NCBI GenBank assembly: GCA_964548365.1
Contig: CAZJRD010000058.1
Coordinates: 1-21,425, forward strand
DNA from: B46-G9 sp964548365
GTDB lineage: Bacteria > Desulfobacterota > DSM-4660 > Desulfatiglandales > Desulfatiglandaceae
Length of the DNA stretch: 21,425 nt
Direction: 5' to 3'
How positions within the stretch are numbered: position 1 is the stretch's first letter; each line of letters begins with the position of its first letter. Positions 6,461-15,747 of the stretch are shown piece after piece. A program made the position numbers and the translations under genes. The notes below the pieces were generated by a model. It worked only from the letters and a program-made list of their open reading frames with translations, was not told the origin of the DNA and searched no databases.

Positions 6461-7582
6461 ATGGAACAACCGGGCCTGTACATTCATGTCCCGTTTTGCC
6501 GGTCCAAGTGCCCTTACTGCGACTTCTATTCCCTGGCAAACACCTCCCTGATGTCGGACTGGCTTGACGCGGCGGCAGCGGAGATGGCCCTGTACAAAGG
6601 GCGTTTCCGGGCATTTGATACCCTTTATCTCGGCGGCGGGACTCCCAGTTTTCTCCCGGACCCTCTGCTTGATACCCTGATGGCCCGGGTGCGGGATCAG
6701 TTCAGCTTTTCCCCTGGAACGGAAATCAGCATTGAAACCAATCCAAAGGATCTCACCGCCGAAAAGGTCGCCCAGCTCAAGGCCTTAGGCTTCAACCGGG
6801 TCAACGTGGGGGTCCAGTCCCTCGATGACCGGGAGCTTTCTTTCCTGGGCCGCCAGCATAAGGCCGAAGACGCTGTTGAGGCCGTTTCCAGGCTCCGGGC
6901 CGCCGGCTTTGAAAATGTGGGGATGGATCTCATCTACGGACTGCCCGGACAGGACATGGAGCACTGGCTTGATACCATGGAAAAGGCCCTTTCCTTCGAG
7001 CCGGAGCACCTTTCGTGCTACCAGTTGACCATTGAAAACGGGACCCTGTTCGGGCGCATGAAAAAGCAGGGTGAGCTCGCGCCCATTGATGAGGAATCGG
7101 AGCGGGAATTCTTTCTCAGGACCTCGGAGTTCCTGGCACGCAGGGGGTACCTTCATTACGAGATCTCGAATTTCGCGCGACAGAGGGAATACACGTGCCG
7201 TCACAATGAAAAATACTGGCACCGTGCGCCCTACCTTGGCCTGGGCCCTTCGGCCCACTCCTTTCAACAGGGCCGGAGATGGTGGAATAGCCGGTCCGTC
7301 AGGGGTTACTGCAAAGCCCTGAAGGAGGGCCGGTCGCCTGTCGAGGGAGAAGAAACCCTCTCCTCGGCCCAGGTGCACCTGGAATCGGTGGCCTTAGGCC
7401 TGCGGACGCGAAAGGGTTTTGAGAGTTCTGAAATCCTCAGCCAAACGGAACAGAAAAGGCTCGGGGAACTGGAAGCAAGGGGTTTTCTTCGCCGTGACGG
7501 AAACCGCGTGGTCCCCACCAGGGAAGGCTTCCTGGTGGCGGAGCAGATCCCGGTCTACCTCTGTGAAGACGGCCGACTGTGA
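6461..7582 (+). CDS. hemW: HemW-type radical SAM protein
   Basis: 373 aa. Family role: a radical SAM protein that binds heme and is thought to deliver it to target proteins; it was long misannotated as coproporphyrinogen III dehydrogenase. The [4Fe-4S] motif is Cys13-x3-Cys17-x2-Cys20 followed by Asp-Phe22; HemW has Phe where true HemN has a fourth Cys. YLGGGTPS (56-63) is the SAM-binding GGE-like motif. HNEKYW (248-253) matches the HNxxYW signature linked to heme binding in HemW. The C-terminus has the HemN-type wing (LEARGFLRRDGNRVVPTREG). It starts one nucleotide after lepA, with GGAG 10 nt upstream. Confidence 0.94.
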   Translation: MEQPGLYIHVPFCRSKCPYCDFYSLANTSLMSDWLDAAAAEMALYKGRFRAFDTLYLGGGTPSFLPDPLLDTLMARVRDQFSFSPGTEISIETNPKDLTAEKVAQLKALGFNRVNVGVQSLDDRELSFLGRQHKAEDAVEAVSRLRAAGFENVGMDLIYGLPGQDMEHWLDTMEKALSFEPEHLSCYQLTIENGTLFGRMKKQGELAPIDEESEREFFLRTSEFLARRGYLHYEISNFARQREYTCRHNEKYWHRAPYLGLGPSAHSFQQGRRWWNSRSVRGYCKALKEGRSPVEGEETLSSAQVHLESVALGLRTRKGFESSEILSQTEQKRLGELEARGFLRRDGNRVVPTREGFLVAEQIPVYLCEDGRL

Positions 7583-7626
7583 ATCCCCGAACCGGAACAA
7601 TAAACCGGATACCCTGAGTTTTTACC

Positions 7627-7938
7627 ATGTTTTTCTTTATCGGCGGCTTACAACCAAAGACCGTTTTCGTGGATGACCAGCCCAGGGTGTGCCCGAGGTG
7701 CGGCCTGGGTCAGGCCCGCCTGAAGCGGGTGGACCACTACCTTTCCCTGTTCTTCATTCCCCTTTTCAGAGTGAAAAAGGGAGAGCCGTTCCTGGAATGC
7801 CCCCAATGCGGCGTTTCCGGTGGGCCATACACTACCCATTCGGGTTCGTCCCGGGATTTTGCACCCAGATGCCCCCATTGCGGTTATCCCGTGGAAGAAA
7901 CCTTTCGCTACTGCCCCTATTGCGGCAGGTCCTTGTGA
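7627..7938 (+). CDS. Small zinc-ribbon protein
   Basis: 103 aa with four CxxC knuckles: CPRCG, CPQCG, CPHCG and CPYCG, enough for two zinc ribbons. The start MFFFIGG followed by QPK resembles a family of small zinc-ribbon proteins of unknown function. A hydrophobic stretch (YLSLFFIPLF) separates the first two knuckles and might contact a membrane or a partner. It lies between hemW and an MFS gene, and its TGA overlaps the GTG start of the MFS gene (GTGA), so translation of the two is probably coupled. No enzymatic motif is present, and the function is unknown. Confidence 0.85.
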   Translation: MFFFIGGLQPKTVFVDDQPRVCPRCGLGQARLKRVDHYLSLFFIPLFRVKKGEPFLECPQCGVSGGPYTTHSGSSRDFAPRCPHCGYPVEETFRYCPYCGRSL

Positions 7939-9152
7939 GCGGAATCTTGGATACCCGCACCGCCGGCGATAAAGGTGCATTCGGAGGCCTCTGGCAACGT
8001 CCGTTTCTCCTTTTGAACCTCTCCTATTTCCTGGTGTTCAGCAATATATCGCTCTTTTATCTCTACCCGCTCGTCCTGGAGGGAAGGGGGGCCACCCCCG
8101 AGATGATCGGGTGGATCATGGGCTTCTTCTCCGTAGCCACGGTCCTCACCCGGCCCTTGATGGGAAAGCTGGTGGGCTCAAAAGGGGAATCCCCGGTCAT
8201 GGGGATGGGCATTCTCGTGGTACTGCTGGCCACCATCGGGTACCTGTTCCTGGAAAAGGTCGGCCTCCCCGTGTTCCTGGTCCGTCTGGTTCACGGTGTT
8301 GGCTATTCGGCTTTCATTTCCGGGAGTTTCTCCCTGGTGGCAACGGCTGTTTCGCCGGAAAAGCAGGGAGAAGCATACGGCATGGTAGGAGCCTCCATCA
8401 TGGGCGCGGGCGCTATTGCGCCGCCGATGGGCGAAATCCTCATCAGGTACGGAGGGTTTGCCATCCTCTATTGGACCGCCGCGGCCTGCGCGCTGACCGC
8501 GTGTCTCGCGGTGTTCCTCGCAGGGCTCAAGCCGGTCCCCGGATCCCGTAGGAAAACAGCCCAAAAAGTGAGATACATGCCGCTTCTGAAGGACCCTTCC
8601 TTCCTGTTTCTCATGGTTTCCACACTGCTTTTCGCCAACTGCCAATCCACCCTGGTAAATTTTCTGGCTCTTATTTCGGCGCAGGAAGGGGTCGGCTCGG
8701 GCCGTTTTTTCTTTGTGACGTTTTCTGTGGCCATTCTGGCGCTCCTCACCATGGGAAAGGTCATGGACCGTTTTGGAAAACGTCTCTTCCTGAAACTCGC
8801 TTACCCCCTTTTCGCCCTGGGCCTGTTGCTCATTCCAGGCCTTATCGGCTTATGGTCCTATCTCCTGCCCGCCATCCTCTGCGGGGCGGGCATGGGGCTT
8901 CTCTTCCCTGCGCACAACGCCCTGGCCGCGGGATACGGCACCCGGGAACAAAAACCCGCGGCCATGTCCTTTTTTACCAGTGTCTATGACACCGGGTTTA
9001 TCACAGGGGCCGTGTTTTCAGGATGGCTTGCCCAGGTCTGGGACCTGGGAGGGCTTTATATGGTCACGGGCACCATCGCCGTTGGAGGCTTGCTGATCGT
9101 GCTCTTCTCGCCTATCAGGGAAACGGGGATGAGAACTTCAGCTAAAACATGA
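7935..9152 (+). CDS. MFS transporter
   Basis: 405 aa with about 12 hydrophobic segments. I place the start at GTG 7935: it overlaps the upstream stop, has GCAGG about 6 nt before it, and gives a normal MFS length with the first membrane helix at about residue 20. The longer open frame back to 7689 is the overlapping frame of the zinc-ribbon gene. The loop after helix 2 (TRPLMGKLVGSKGE) fits the MFS G-x-x-x-D/G-R region, and RLVHGVGYS plus KQGEAYGMVG are typical of drug/metabolite MFS proteins. Substrate is unknown. The 3' end overlaps the convergent accA-accD gene by 11 bp. Confidence 0.92.
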   Translation: MSGILDTRTAGDKGAFGGLWQRPFLLLNLSYFLVFSNISLFYLYPLVLEGRGATPEMIGWIMGFFSVATVLTRPLMGKLVGSKGESPVMGMGILVVLLATIGYLFLEKVGLPVFLVRLVHGVGYSAFISGSFSLVATAVSPEKQGEAYGMVGASIMGAGAIAPPMGEILIRYGGFAILYWTAAACALTACLAVFLAGLKPVPGSRRKTAQKVRYMPLLKDPSFLFLMVSTLLFANCQSTLVNFLALISAQEGVGSGRFFFVTFSVAILALLTMGKVMDRFGKRLFLKLAYPLFALGLLLIPGLIGLWSYLLPAILCGAGMGLLFPAHNALAAGYGTREQKPAAMSFFTSVYDTGFITGAVFSGWLAQVWDLGGLYMVTGTIAVGGLLIVLFSPIRETGMRTSAKT

Positions 9153-11001
9153 GGGCCTTGCGCGCTTTTTTCTTCGGTCTTCTCTTGGGCTTGGGAGCTA
9201 TTCTGCAGGTGAGATCCAGGTATTTGGCCACACATCGCTTCATTTCTTTTCGCTCAGAGATTTCCTGGATGCCCCGGATATCATGGTAATAACTGAGCTT
9301 GTCATAGATACAACCGGAGATCCTGTACAGCGAATCGGACCGCACATGCTTTTCATCAACGTCAAATCCCCTGGACTTCATGACTCTCGGACCCGCGAAG
9401 ATCACCAGGGCCCCGGGCTCCGCGAGCACGATATCCCCGAGGGCCGCGTAACTGGCTATGGCACCGCCGGTGGAGGGATCCGCCAGGATCGAGATATAGG
9501 GAAGCCCTTGCCGCTTCAGCCGGTTGACCGATTCGATGGTCTTGACCATCTGCATAAGGGCCGAGATGCCTTCATAGAGCCTGGCCCCTCCTGAACAGCA
9601 GAGGCTGACGAAGGGGAGGTTTTCCTGGATGGCGTAGTCCACAGCCCGCCTGAATTTTTCTCCGAAAACAACCCCCATGGAACCACCGCTGAAGTAGAAA
9701 TCGCTGATGGCCATGACCACCTTGAACTGGTAGATACTGGCACTCCCCACGACCAGGGATTCGTTGAAATGGGACCTCCCTTTCTGTTTTGACAGGAATT
9801 CCTGGTAAGGAGTGGTGATCCCGTTTGTGTCAATCAGTTGGTCAACCGTGAGATTCCGATAAAGCTCAAGGAATGATCCGGTATCTGCCAGGCAGTCAAT
9901 CCACCCTGTGGCGCCCAGTGTATAGGAATGGCCGCACTCCGGGCACACGTTGAAATTGTCAAGAAACTCCTGGAGCGGGATGAGTTTCCCGCATCCACCG
10001 CGTCCGTTTCCCCCACGGCCGGCCCCGCACTGCACATACTCAGTAGTCTCCCCCTCCGTCCCGATATTCCCGTAATCTTCACTTACCTCTATCGGGCTGG
10101 AATAATTGACTATCTTAATACCCGGCGGGGGTTTCCTGAAGGCCTTCTTGATGGGTTTCTCAAAGTAACGCTTGATGTCATAGAGCGGGCCGCTTTTCTT
10201 GGAAAGGCCGTACTGCTTCGCCCTGACTTCCCGCTTTTTGACCAGCTTGTTTATCTTGGACTTGGAGAGATCCTTGACCGCCTTGGTGAGGAACTGGCGG
10301 ATATTTTCGGCTGTTTCCTGGCAGTTGGTTACATCCTCAGGGCAGGGGACGATTCGGTCCACAACACCGAGATGCCGCAATTCCTTGGCCGTCGGTTTGA
10401 GGATGGCCAGGGCGTCCTCGATCCTTTCCGGGTCCCTGAAGACGATGGATGCCATACTTTCTGGAGGTGCCGTGGCATAAAGCGCGTCTTCCATCTGTCC
10501 CCGGATGTCTGTCACCTGGATGGCCAGGGCACCCCCGCTGCCGCCTTCCCCAAGGATGAGCGAGATGGTTCGTATGGGGATGGTCAGGAATGCGCGGATC
10601 AGGTGCGCGATAAAAAACGCCTGGAACCGCTCGGCCGAGTGCATGGAGATATCAGCACCATAGGTGTCGATGATCGTGAAGAGATAGGTTTTTTCAGGAT
10701 CCTCTTTCCGCAGTTTTTTCACGACACTCAAGATAAACGAGTGGTCATCCGAGGTAAGCATCCCGTAATTGAGCTTCTTGAGGTCATCGGAAGTCTGGAG
10801 ATCCTCGGGTTTTGGTTTTTCCTGCGCAATAACCGTCAGTTTTTTTTCAAGAAACTGGCAGGATCCAACCACCAGGGATTCACCCGGTGTCTTGTACGCG
10901 TCAAAATCAGGAAAAAGCTTGCCGATAATCTCCGACGCCCTCGGCCGGTACGGGTGCCTGGTGCGCTTCTTGAAAATGTCCAGAACAGACTGTTTGGGCA
11001 T
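9142..11001 (-). CDS. accAD: Fused acetyl-CoA carboxylase carboxyltransferase (AccA-AccD)
   Basis: 619 aa. The carboxyltransferase moves a carboxyl group from carboxybiotin to acetyl-CoA to give malonyl-CoA. Residues about 20-260 are AccA-like: GEGGSGGALAI (151-161) is intact, but the usual DTPGAYPG is DTYGADIS (112-119). Residues about 320-600 are AccD-like: SGGSMG (438-443), CSGGARLYEG (469-478), LADPSTGGAIASYA and IFAGPRV. The AccD zinc finger is altered: Cys325-x11-Cys337, then Cys353-x2-Cys356, with a Gly-rich insertion between the first two Cys, where E. coli AccD has C-x2-C. Total length is close to AccA plus AccD of E. coli. The start has GAGGAAG upstream. No biotin carboxylase or BCCP is in the window, so a related acyl-CoA carboxyltransferase is possible. 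Confidence 0.9.
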   Translation of the reverse strand: MPKQSVLDIFKKRTRHPYRPRASEIIGKLFPDFDAYKTPGESLVVGSCQFLEKKLTVIAQEKPKPEDLQTSDDLKKLNYGMLTSDDHSFILSVVKKLRKEDPEKTYLFTIIDTYGADISMHSAERFQAFFIAHLIRAFLTIPIRTISLILGEGGSGGALAIQVTDIRGQMEDALYATAPPESMASIVFRDPERIEDALAILKPTAKELRHLGVVDRIVPCPEDVTNCQETAENIRQFLTKAVKDLSKSKINKLVKKREVRAKQYGLSKKSGPLYDIKRYFEKPIKKAFRKPPPGIKIVNYSSPIEVSEDYGNIGTEGETTEYVQCGAGRGGNGRGGCGKLIPLQEFLDNFNVCPECGHSYTLGATGWIDCLADTGSFLELYRNLTVDQLIDTNGITTPYQEFLSKQKGRSHFNESLVVGSASIYQFKVVMAISDFYFSGGSMGVVFGEKFRRAVDYAIQENLPFVSLCCSGGARLYEGISALMQMVKTIESVNRLKRQGLPYISILADPSTGGAIASYAALGDIVLAEPGALVIFAGPRVMKSRGFDVDEKHVRSDSLYRISGCIYDKLSYYHDIRGIQEISERKEMKRCVAKYLDLTCRIAPKPKRRPKKKARKALMF

Positions 11002-11083
11002 GGTTCTCTTCCTCTAAACGTATCTGCAAAGGAGCGTAGCATGCGTTGAAAAAATTATCAAGCTCCGTCGAGGAGTCGAGTGA

Positions 11084-14000
11084 CTATCTGGGCGAATCGC
11101 TGATCGGTCCCTCCTGGTCTGTCGGCCCGTGCAGCTGCGATCCTTTTTCCGCCGGTTTTCGCAGCTTCATAAGCTTTTCAAAAAGACGGGGCGGGGTGAG
11201 AAAAATGCGCGTAACATATCCCACAATGCTGTTTCCCCACTTCTTGAGTGGGATGTATGTGACTTCCGGAGACGAAAAGGGCCCTTCCACCTTGAAATAA
11301 TAAACCAGGAGGGTCTTGTCCTTGCCCGTCAGGATGTACCCGACGATGGGAATCTTGCTCACCAGGGAATCCAGGGTGACCAGGGGCTGGACGCCGAGAT
11401 CGGCTCTCATCTGGTTATTGGGCAAATCCAGGCGTGCTTTTCCAGCTGCATTGATAACGGGGCTTCTCATCATCAGATTATCCGTTGAGAGCACCCCCTC
11501 CCTGATAACAAAATCAGCGCCGATTTTCTCAAAGTAGAATCCTTCCTTGGACAGATTAGGCGGCGGCCGGCGAAATATTTTCTGTATGCTGAGGAAATCG
11601 AGGATCTTGATCAATACATTGGACTTCTTTATGACACCCTTTTCTACCAGCACTTTCCCTTTGCCATGAAGGCCTTTCATCAGGGAAGCCCGATCGCGCC
11701 CTTGTCCGGAGACAAGAATGTCAGCGCTCAGTTTTCCTTCGATATAGTAATTCTGCACGCGAAAGCTATCAAAAAGTTCCTGGACAGGCTGTTCAAAGAA
11801 CCTGATGTGGCTCAAGAATGTGATCTTTCCCCTTTTATCTCCCGAGAAATCACCTTTCATGGTGATGGTGCCATGCTTTGATTTCAACTGGGAATTCAAG
11901 AGGTGAAAAGCATCCTTTTCAAGAACCCCGTCTCCGGTAAAAAGCCCCATTTTCATCTTCCGCCAGTTGACCTTGGAAGCCTTGAAAGAAACGGCCAACC
12001 TCTCACTGTGCTTCAACAGGGGCTCAAGGAAAAACGTTTCCTTTTTCTTTGTTTGCGGCTTCTTCCCGGTGAGGAAGTCACCGAGATCGATTTTTTCTGA
12101 TCGAACGCTGAGATTTCCCCGGAGCCCTTTCCATCCCCGGAGAGTCCCTTGAATTTCAACAGAGCTTTTTCCTGTTGTGAAACCCAAAGACTTGATGATC
12201 AGCTCGTCACCGCCAAAAATGGCGCTGAACCCGCCGCCCAGGGGGTGGGGGAGCCCCTTGAGGCCCAGGCAGAGTCCCCTTGCCTCCAATGTTCCGGTCA
12301 GGGTGGAAGAAAGAAGATCGCCCATGGGAAACGTTCCCCGGATATGCCCTTTGATCACTCCTGTGGGGACCGGACAATTCCCTTGGAACTGAACACCCAG
12401 GTCTTGAACGAAAAGCCCCGGGATATTCACCTCCGCCGTGATCCGTTTCTCACCAGATAAAGTTACATCCCCAGATGCGGAGAACAGGGATTTTCCAAAG
12501 TGCCCATCCAGGCTTCTCAACCGCACAGTTTTTCCCGGCGTATAGCTGAGATCAAAATATATCCCGCCTTTTTTACACAGGGGGTTCACGTGAAGGGAAC
12601 CCACCTTCAGGGCCGGTTCCGCATTCAAGTCTATGGTCCCGGCAAAAGACCAGGCAGCCTCTTTCTTTGAAACATCCATGGTACAGTCAACCGGCTTTCC
12701 GAAGTGGAGGGACCATGTCTTTTCAGGAAACAGCCTTGCTGCGAGGGTATCAAGATCCAGGGTCCCTGCAACTTTTGTCTTGAGATGCTCCATTGATCGA
12801 TCTGCCGATCCCGAGACTGCCAGGGCGGAATTTCCCCAAGAACCATCCCCCTCGAACTTAACCTGCCCCGTGTCCTGGATCTGCATTTCACCTATTGCCA
12901 CCTTGACCGGAAAAAAAAAGGCCTCATGGACGAACGTGCATTCCCTGAACGTCAACAATCCGCTATCGATGCGGGGGACGATCCCGCCCCCTTTCTTGGA
13001 CGCCTTGAGGCGACCACTCAGGCGGCCGGAAGATCCCTCGAGCGCTGTAAGTCTTTCCTTCACTTCCTTTGGAGTCCAGGGAAGCTCCCGCATCTTCAGA
13101 AGGTCCTGGACGGCAAAATCCCCCCCAAGGGAGATGCTGTACACATGGTTTCCACCCACCAGCGGGGTAACAGCAAGAGACGCCTCATGGACGGTGGACG
13201 TCCCGAAACGACCCTGCATCCGGGAGAGATCAAGGCGGTTATTCTTGATTTCCATCTGCCCTGCAACATCTTCAAAGGGCAGGGCAGGTCCTTCCTCCAG
13301 GACATGCAGGTTCCTCCAAGTCACTTTCATGCCAAGCACACGCTTGTTTTCAGGCCGATTCAGGTGGGCGATTTGATCAAGGCTCCCCACAAGGGAAAAA
13401 TAATCAGCCATGACCTCCCCTCCCGACAGGCGGGGAAAAAGGCCCTTTTCTATCCAGGCAGGGACAAGAGACGATGGGAACACCGTCTTAAAGGTCTGCA
13501 ATGACATGTACGGGCTTTTGATGGAGAGTTCCAGGCGGGGAGAAGGTCTTGCCGGCTCAAAGGAAATCCGCGCGCTCAGGGATGTATCAAGTACTTTTGC
13601 CCGCGGTATGGTGACCTTGAGTATCCCTTTCTCCAGCATGGCATTGAAATCAAGGGACAGGGAAGAGAGGGCATATTCTTTCCGCCTCTCTCGCCCGCAG
13701 ATTGCAAAACGCAGATCGCGCCCCTCTAAGGTTCCCCCGCCCGACAGGGAACCGCCCAGTGCACCGGCCACATGAAAATTTACATCAATGAGCCCGCTCG
13801 AAAAAGGCGCAAAGCGAGGCCAGGGAACCCATGATACGGGAATCCCGCGTGCCTGGCCTGAAAGATCAATTGATATTTTTGCCTGTTTTTCCCCGTATCG
13901 CACGTGTCCCTGAAAGTACAAAGGGATATGGTTTCCCTTGAAGCCGAGAGTGGCCTTGAAATGAATCAACTGGCCCGGCGTCTTCTTATCTTCCCGGGAC

Positions 14001-14509
14001 ACCCGCAGAAAAAGAGCCTGCAAAGAGAAAGGGGAACCCTTTATCTTTACCTGTCCATTCCTGATGGAGAACGATTGAATCGCCGCGAGCTTCAGGAACT
14101 CGATCTTCCCGAGCCGCTCTTCCAGTGATGCTTTTTCTCCTTCCCTCTTTGCGGGGAGGGTAATGCTGATGACCGGATTGACCAGATCAAGGCTGCGGGG
14201 AATGATATTTCCTTTGAGAAGTGCTCTCCACATAAGGCCGATACGCGCGGTTGTCGCATCAATATGTTGCTTTCGGTCCTTGGACCAGACGGAGAGCTCA
14301 TGCGCCGCTATATGAAGCCCTTTCCAGAGATATACATGAAAGCCTTTCACTTTCACGTTATATCCCACCGCACCGGACACCTTTTCCACGAGAAACCGCT
14401 GAACCGAAGGCGTCTGCAAAAGGAACTCCGTGTATAGAACGCAGGCGCAGATCAGAAGAAACACGAGGATCCCGAAAAACAGGAGAGATTTTATTCGTTT
14501 TTTCGACAT
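11084..14509 (-). CDS. AsmA-like envelope protein
   Basis: 1141 aa. One N-terminal membrane segment (about residues 8-28, LLFFGILVFLLICACVLY) is followed by a large beta-rich region, the topology of AsmA/YhdP/TamB-type proteins, which bridge the inner and outer membranes and are implicated in phospholipid transport in Gram-negative bacteria. The first 120 residues match the AsmA N-terminal pattern (HVYLWKGLHIAAHELSVWS). The last 200 residues match the AsmA-like C-terminal domain (GKGKVLVEKGVIKKSNVLIKILDFLS, then KIPIVGYILTG). The gene overlaps the 3' end of the NUDIX gene by 19 bp and is followed after 82 bp by the AccA-AccD gene, so a lipid-related operon is likely. The substrate is not known. 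Confidence 0.87.
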   Translation of the reverse strand: MSKKRIKSLLFFGILVFLLICACVLYTEFLLQTPSVQRFLVEKVSGAVGYNVKVKGFHVYLWKGLHIAAHELSVWSKDRKQHIDATTARIGLMWRALLKGNIIPRSLDLVNPVISITLPAKREGEKASLEERLGKIEFLKLAAIQSFSIRNGQVKIKGSPFSLQALFLRVSREDKKTPGQLIHFKATLGFKGNHIPLYFQGHVRYGEKQAKISIDLSGQARGIPVSWVPWPRFAPFSSGLIDVNFHVAGALGGSLSGGGTLEGRDLRFAICGRERRKEYALSSLSLDFNAMLEKGILKVTIPRAKVLDTSLSARISFEPARPSPRLELSIKSPYMSLQTFKTVFPSSLVPAWIEKGLFPRLSGGEVMADYFSLVGSLDQIAHLNRPENKRVLGMKVTWRNLHVLEEGPALPFEDVAGQMEIKNNRLDLSRMQGRFGTSTVHEASLAVTPLVGGNHVYSISLGGDFAVQDLLKMRELPWTPKEVKERLTALEGSSGRLSGRLKASKKGGGIVPRIDSGLLTFRECTFVHEAFFFPVKVAIGEMQIQDTGQVKFEGDGSWGNSALAVSGSADRSMEHLKTKVAGTLDLDTLAARLFPEKTWSLHFGKPVDCTMDVSKKEAAWSFAGTIDLNAEPALKVGSLHVNPLCKKGGIYFDLSYTPGKTVRLRSLDGHFGKSLFSASGDVTLSGEKRITAEVNIPGLFVQDLGVQFQGNCPVPTGVIKGHIRGTFPMGDLLSSTLTGTLEARGLCLGLKGLPHPLGGGFSAIFGGDELIIKSLGFTTGKSSVEIQGTLRGWKGLRGNLSVRSEKIDLGDFLTGKKPQTKKKETFFLEPLLKHSERLAVSFKASKVNWRKMKMGLFTGDGVLEKDAFHLLNSQLKSKHGTITMKGDFSGDKRGKITFLSHIRFFEQPVQELFDSFRVQNYYIEGKLSADILVSGQGRDRASLMKGLHGKGKVLVEKGVIKKSNVLIKILDFLSIQKIFRRPPPNLSKEGFYFEKIGADFVIREGVLSTDNLMMRSPVINAAGKARLDLPNNQMRADLGVQPLVTLDSLVSKIPIVGYILTGKDKTLLVYYFKVEGPFSSPEVTYIPLKKWGNSIVGYVTRIFLTPPRLFEKLMKLRKPAEKGSQLHGPTDQEGPISDSPR

Positions 14510-14940
14510 CGTTCAAAGTAGTCCTGGAGGATCCTGGCGTGATCAAAGGCGAGCGGTGCGGGCAGCGAATCCCGGGTGAAAATCCGGGCCTCACGGGCAT
14601 CATCATGACCGCACGGTGTCCCCATGGCAAAAGCCACAAACACAACAGAAATGGTATGGTGCCGCGGGTCCCTTTTCGGGTCTGAATAGGCCCCCAACTG
14701 GTAGAGGAGTTCAACATCCAGAGCTGTTTCCTCTTTTGCTTCGCGCCGGGCCGCCGCTTCCAGGGATTCCCCGTAATCAACAAACCCGCCGGGCAGGGCC
14801 CACCCGAAGGGGGGATTTTTCCGGTTTATGAGAACGATGCCCCTTTTCTCCACTTCTATGATGATATCAACGGTAGGGAAAGGGTTGCGGTATTTTTCCA
14901 CCACCTCTCCGCAACGGGGGCAAACAAGACTATCTTTCAC
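14491..14940 (-). CDS. NUDIX hydrolase with N-terminal zinc knuckle
   Basis: 149 aa. NUDIX enzymes hydrolyse nucleoside diphosphates linked to another group. The Nudix box runs from Gly52 to Leu74: Gly52-x5-Glu58-x7-Arg66-Glu67-x-x-Glu70-Glu71, complete apart from Ala where the consensus has Gly near the end. The protein begins with a CPRCG pair (7-11) like the zinc knuckle of NADH-pyrophosphatase-type members, but no second pair is seen. GWALPGGFVDYGES is typical of the ADP-ribose pyrophosphatase-like group. The gene overlaps the upstream CDP-alcohol phosphatidyltransferase gene by 11 bp and the downstream AsmA-like gene by 19 bp, so the three are translated together. Substrate cannot be told from the sequence. 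Confidence 0.93.
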   Translation of the reverse strand: MKDSLVCPRCGEVVEKYRNPFPTVDIIIEVEKRGIVLINRKNPPFGWALPGGFVDYGESLEAAARREAKEETALDVELLYQLGAYSDPKRDPRHHTISVVFVAFAMGTPCGHDDAREARIFTRDSLPAPLAFDHARILQDYFERCRKNE

Positions 14941-15610
14941 CGGGTTTCATCTCCTTGATAAGCTGTTTTTTTACATGGATTATTCTCTGCAACGCTGTAA
15001 AATTGGAAAGAAGCGCCAGCAGAAAAAGACACACTTTCATGATCCACAGACCAACGGTGGGGAGGGGTGCCAGCAGGGAACCAATAATCAGGAGCACCAT
15101 TCTTTCAGGTCTCTGCATGAATCCAATCTTGCACTCGATCCCCAGGCCTTCGGCCCGCGCCCTCGTGTAGCTCACCATGAACGACCCGCCGATGGCAAGG
15201 ACAATAAAAAGGACGGCCACAGGACTGCGGATGGAGTTCGTGTCCCCGCCCACAACGGCAAAGGCAAGGTGACCGCCCGAAAAATACCATGCCAGCCCCA
15301 GGAACAAAAACACCTCTGAAAAACGATCCAGCGTGCTGTCGAAGAACGCGCCGAACCGGGATGATTTTCCGGTGATTCTGGCAAGCAGGCCGTCCAGGAC
15401 ATCACAGGTTCCGGCAAGAACAACGATCCACGCGGCCCAGAAAAAATTTCCCGTGCCGTAGAGGACGGCCGCCGCTCCGCTCAGAATCAGCCCCAGCAGC
15501 GTCAGCACATTCGGGTGGACGTGGAAACGCACAAAAAGATCCGCCACGGGATCGATCAGTCGCAAGTACCGTTCCCTGTTTCCATCACTCAGGAATGAGA
15601 ATCGGGCCAT
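14930..15610 (-). CDS. CDP-alcohol phosphatidyltransferase
   Basis: 226-aa integral membrane enzyme that moves the phosphatidyl group from a CDP-lipid to an alcohol. The family signature is complete: Asp70-x2-Asp73-Gly74-x2-Ala77-Arg78-x8-Gly87-x3-Asp91-x3-Asp95. About six hydrophobic segments are visible. The segment SYTRARAEGLGIECKIGFMQRPER resembles phosphatidylinositol-phosphate or archaetidylinositol-phosphate synthase types more than PgsA or PssA, so an inositol-type head group is possible, but this is inference. It is first in an operon with NUDIX, AsmA-like and AccA-AccD genes; a promoter candidate lies about 60 bp upstream. Confidence 0.93.
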   Translation of the reverse strand: MARFSFLSDGNRERYLRLIDPVADLFVRFHVHPNVLTLLGLILSGAAAVLYGTGNFFWAAWIVVLAGTCDVLDGLLARITGKSSRFGAFFDSTLDRFSEVFLFLGLAWYFSGGHLAFAVVGGDTNSIRSPVAVLFIVLAIGGSFMVSYTRARAEGLGIECKIGFMQRPERMVLLIIGSLLAPLPTVGLWIMKVCLFLLALLSNFTALQRIIHVKKQLIKEMKPGER

Positions 15611-15668
15611 CCAGGGGCTAGCCTCCGTTCAAGTGTTGCGGGGTTTCCCACCTTTTTCCGTATGTGAA

Positions 15669-15697
15669 AGCTTATCAGACGGTTCCCGGATTGTCAA
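15669..15697 (-). promoter_or_regulatory. Sigma-70-type promoter for the lipid/envelope operon
   Basis: Minus strand: perfect -35 TTGACA (15692-15697), 17-bp spacer, -10 TAAGCT (15669-15674). The -10 is weak but the -35 and spacing are ideal. Transcription would start near 15662, about 50 nt before the phosphatidyltransferase ATG at 15610. Confidence 0.5.
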
Positions 15698-15731
15698 AAA
15701 TGGACCACGTTGAAATTGGCTCTTGTGAATG

Positions 15732-15747
15732 ACCCCAAAATAGGGGT
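15732..15747. promoter_or_regulatory. Dyad upstream of acyl-CoA dehydrogenase
   Basis: ACCCC, 6-nt AT spacer, GGGGT, followed by an AT-rich stretch (TAATATTATA) that could hold a -10. It sits about 90 bp before the acyl-CoA dehydrogenase start in the divergent 225-bp intergenic region and might be an operator. A second small dyad, CTTCTC-G-GAGAAG (15796-15808), lies nearer the gene. Neither matches a regulator I can name. Confidence 0.25.

Noticed and set aside
7689..7934. N-terminal extension of the MFS ORF
   Set aside because: It overlaps the zinc-ribbon gene in another frame; the GTG at 7935 gives a normal MFS start with coupled translation.
9928..11049. 373-aa plus-strand ORF opposite accA-accD
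   Set aside because: It is a frame shadow on the opposite strand of a well-recognised gene; no family motif was recognised.
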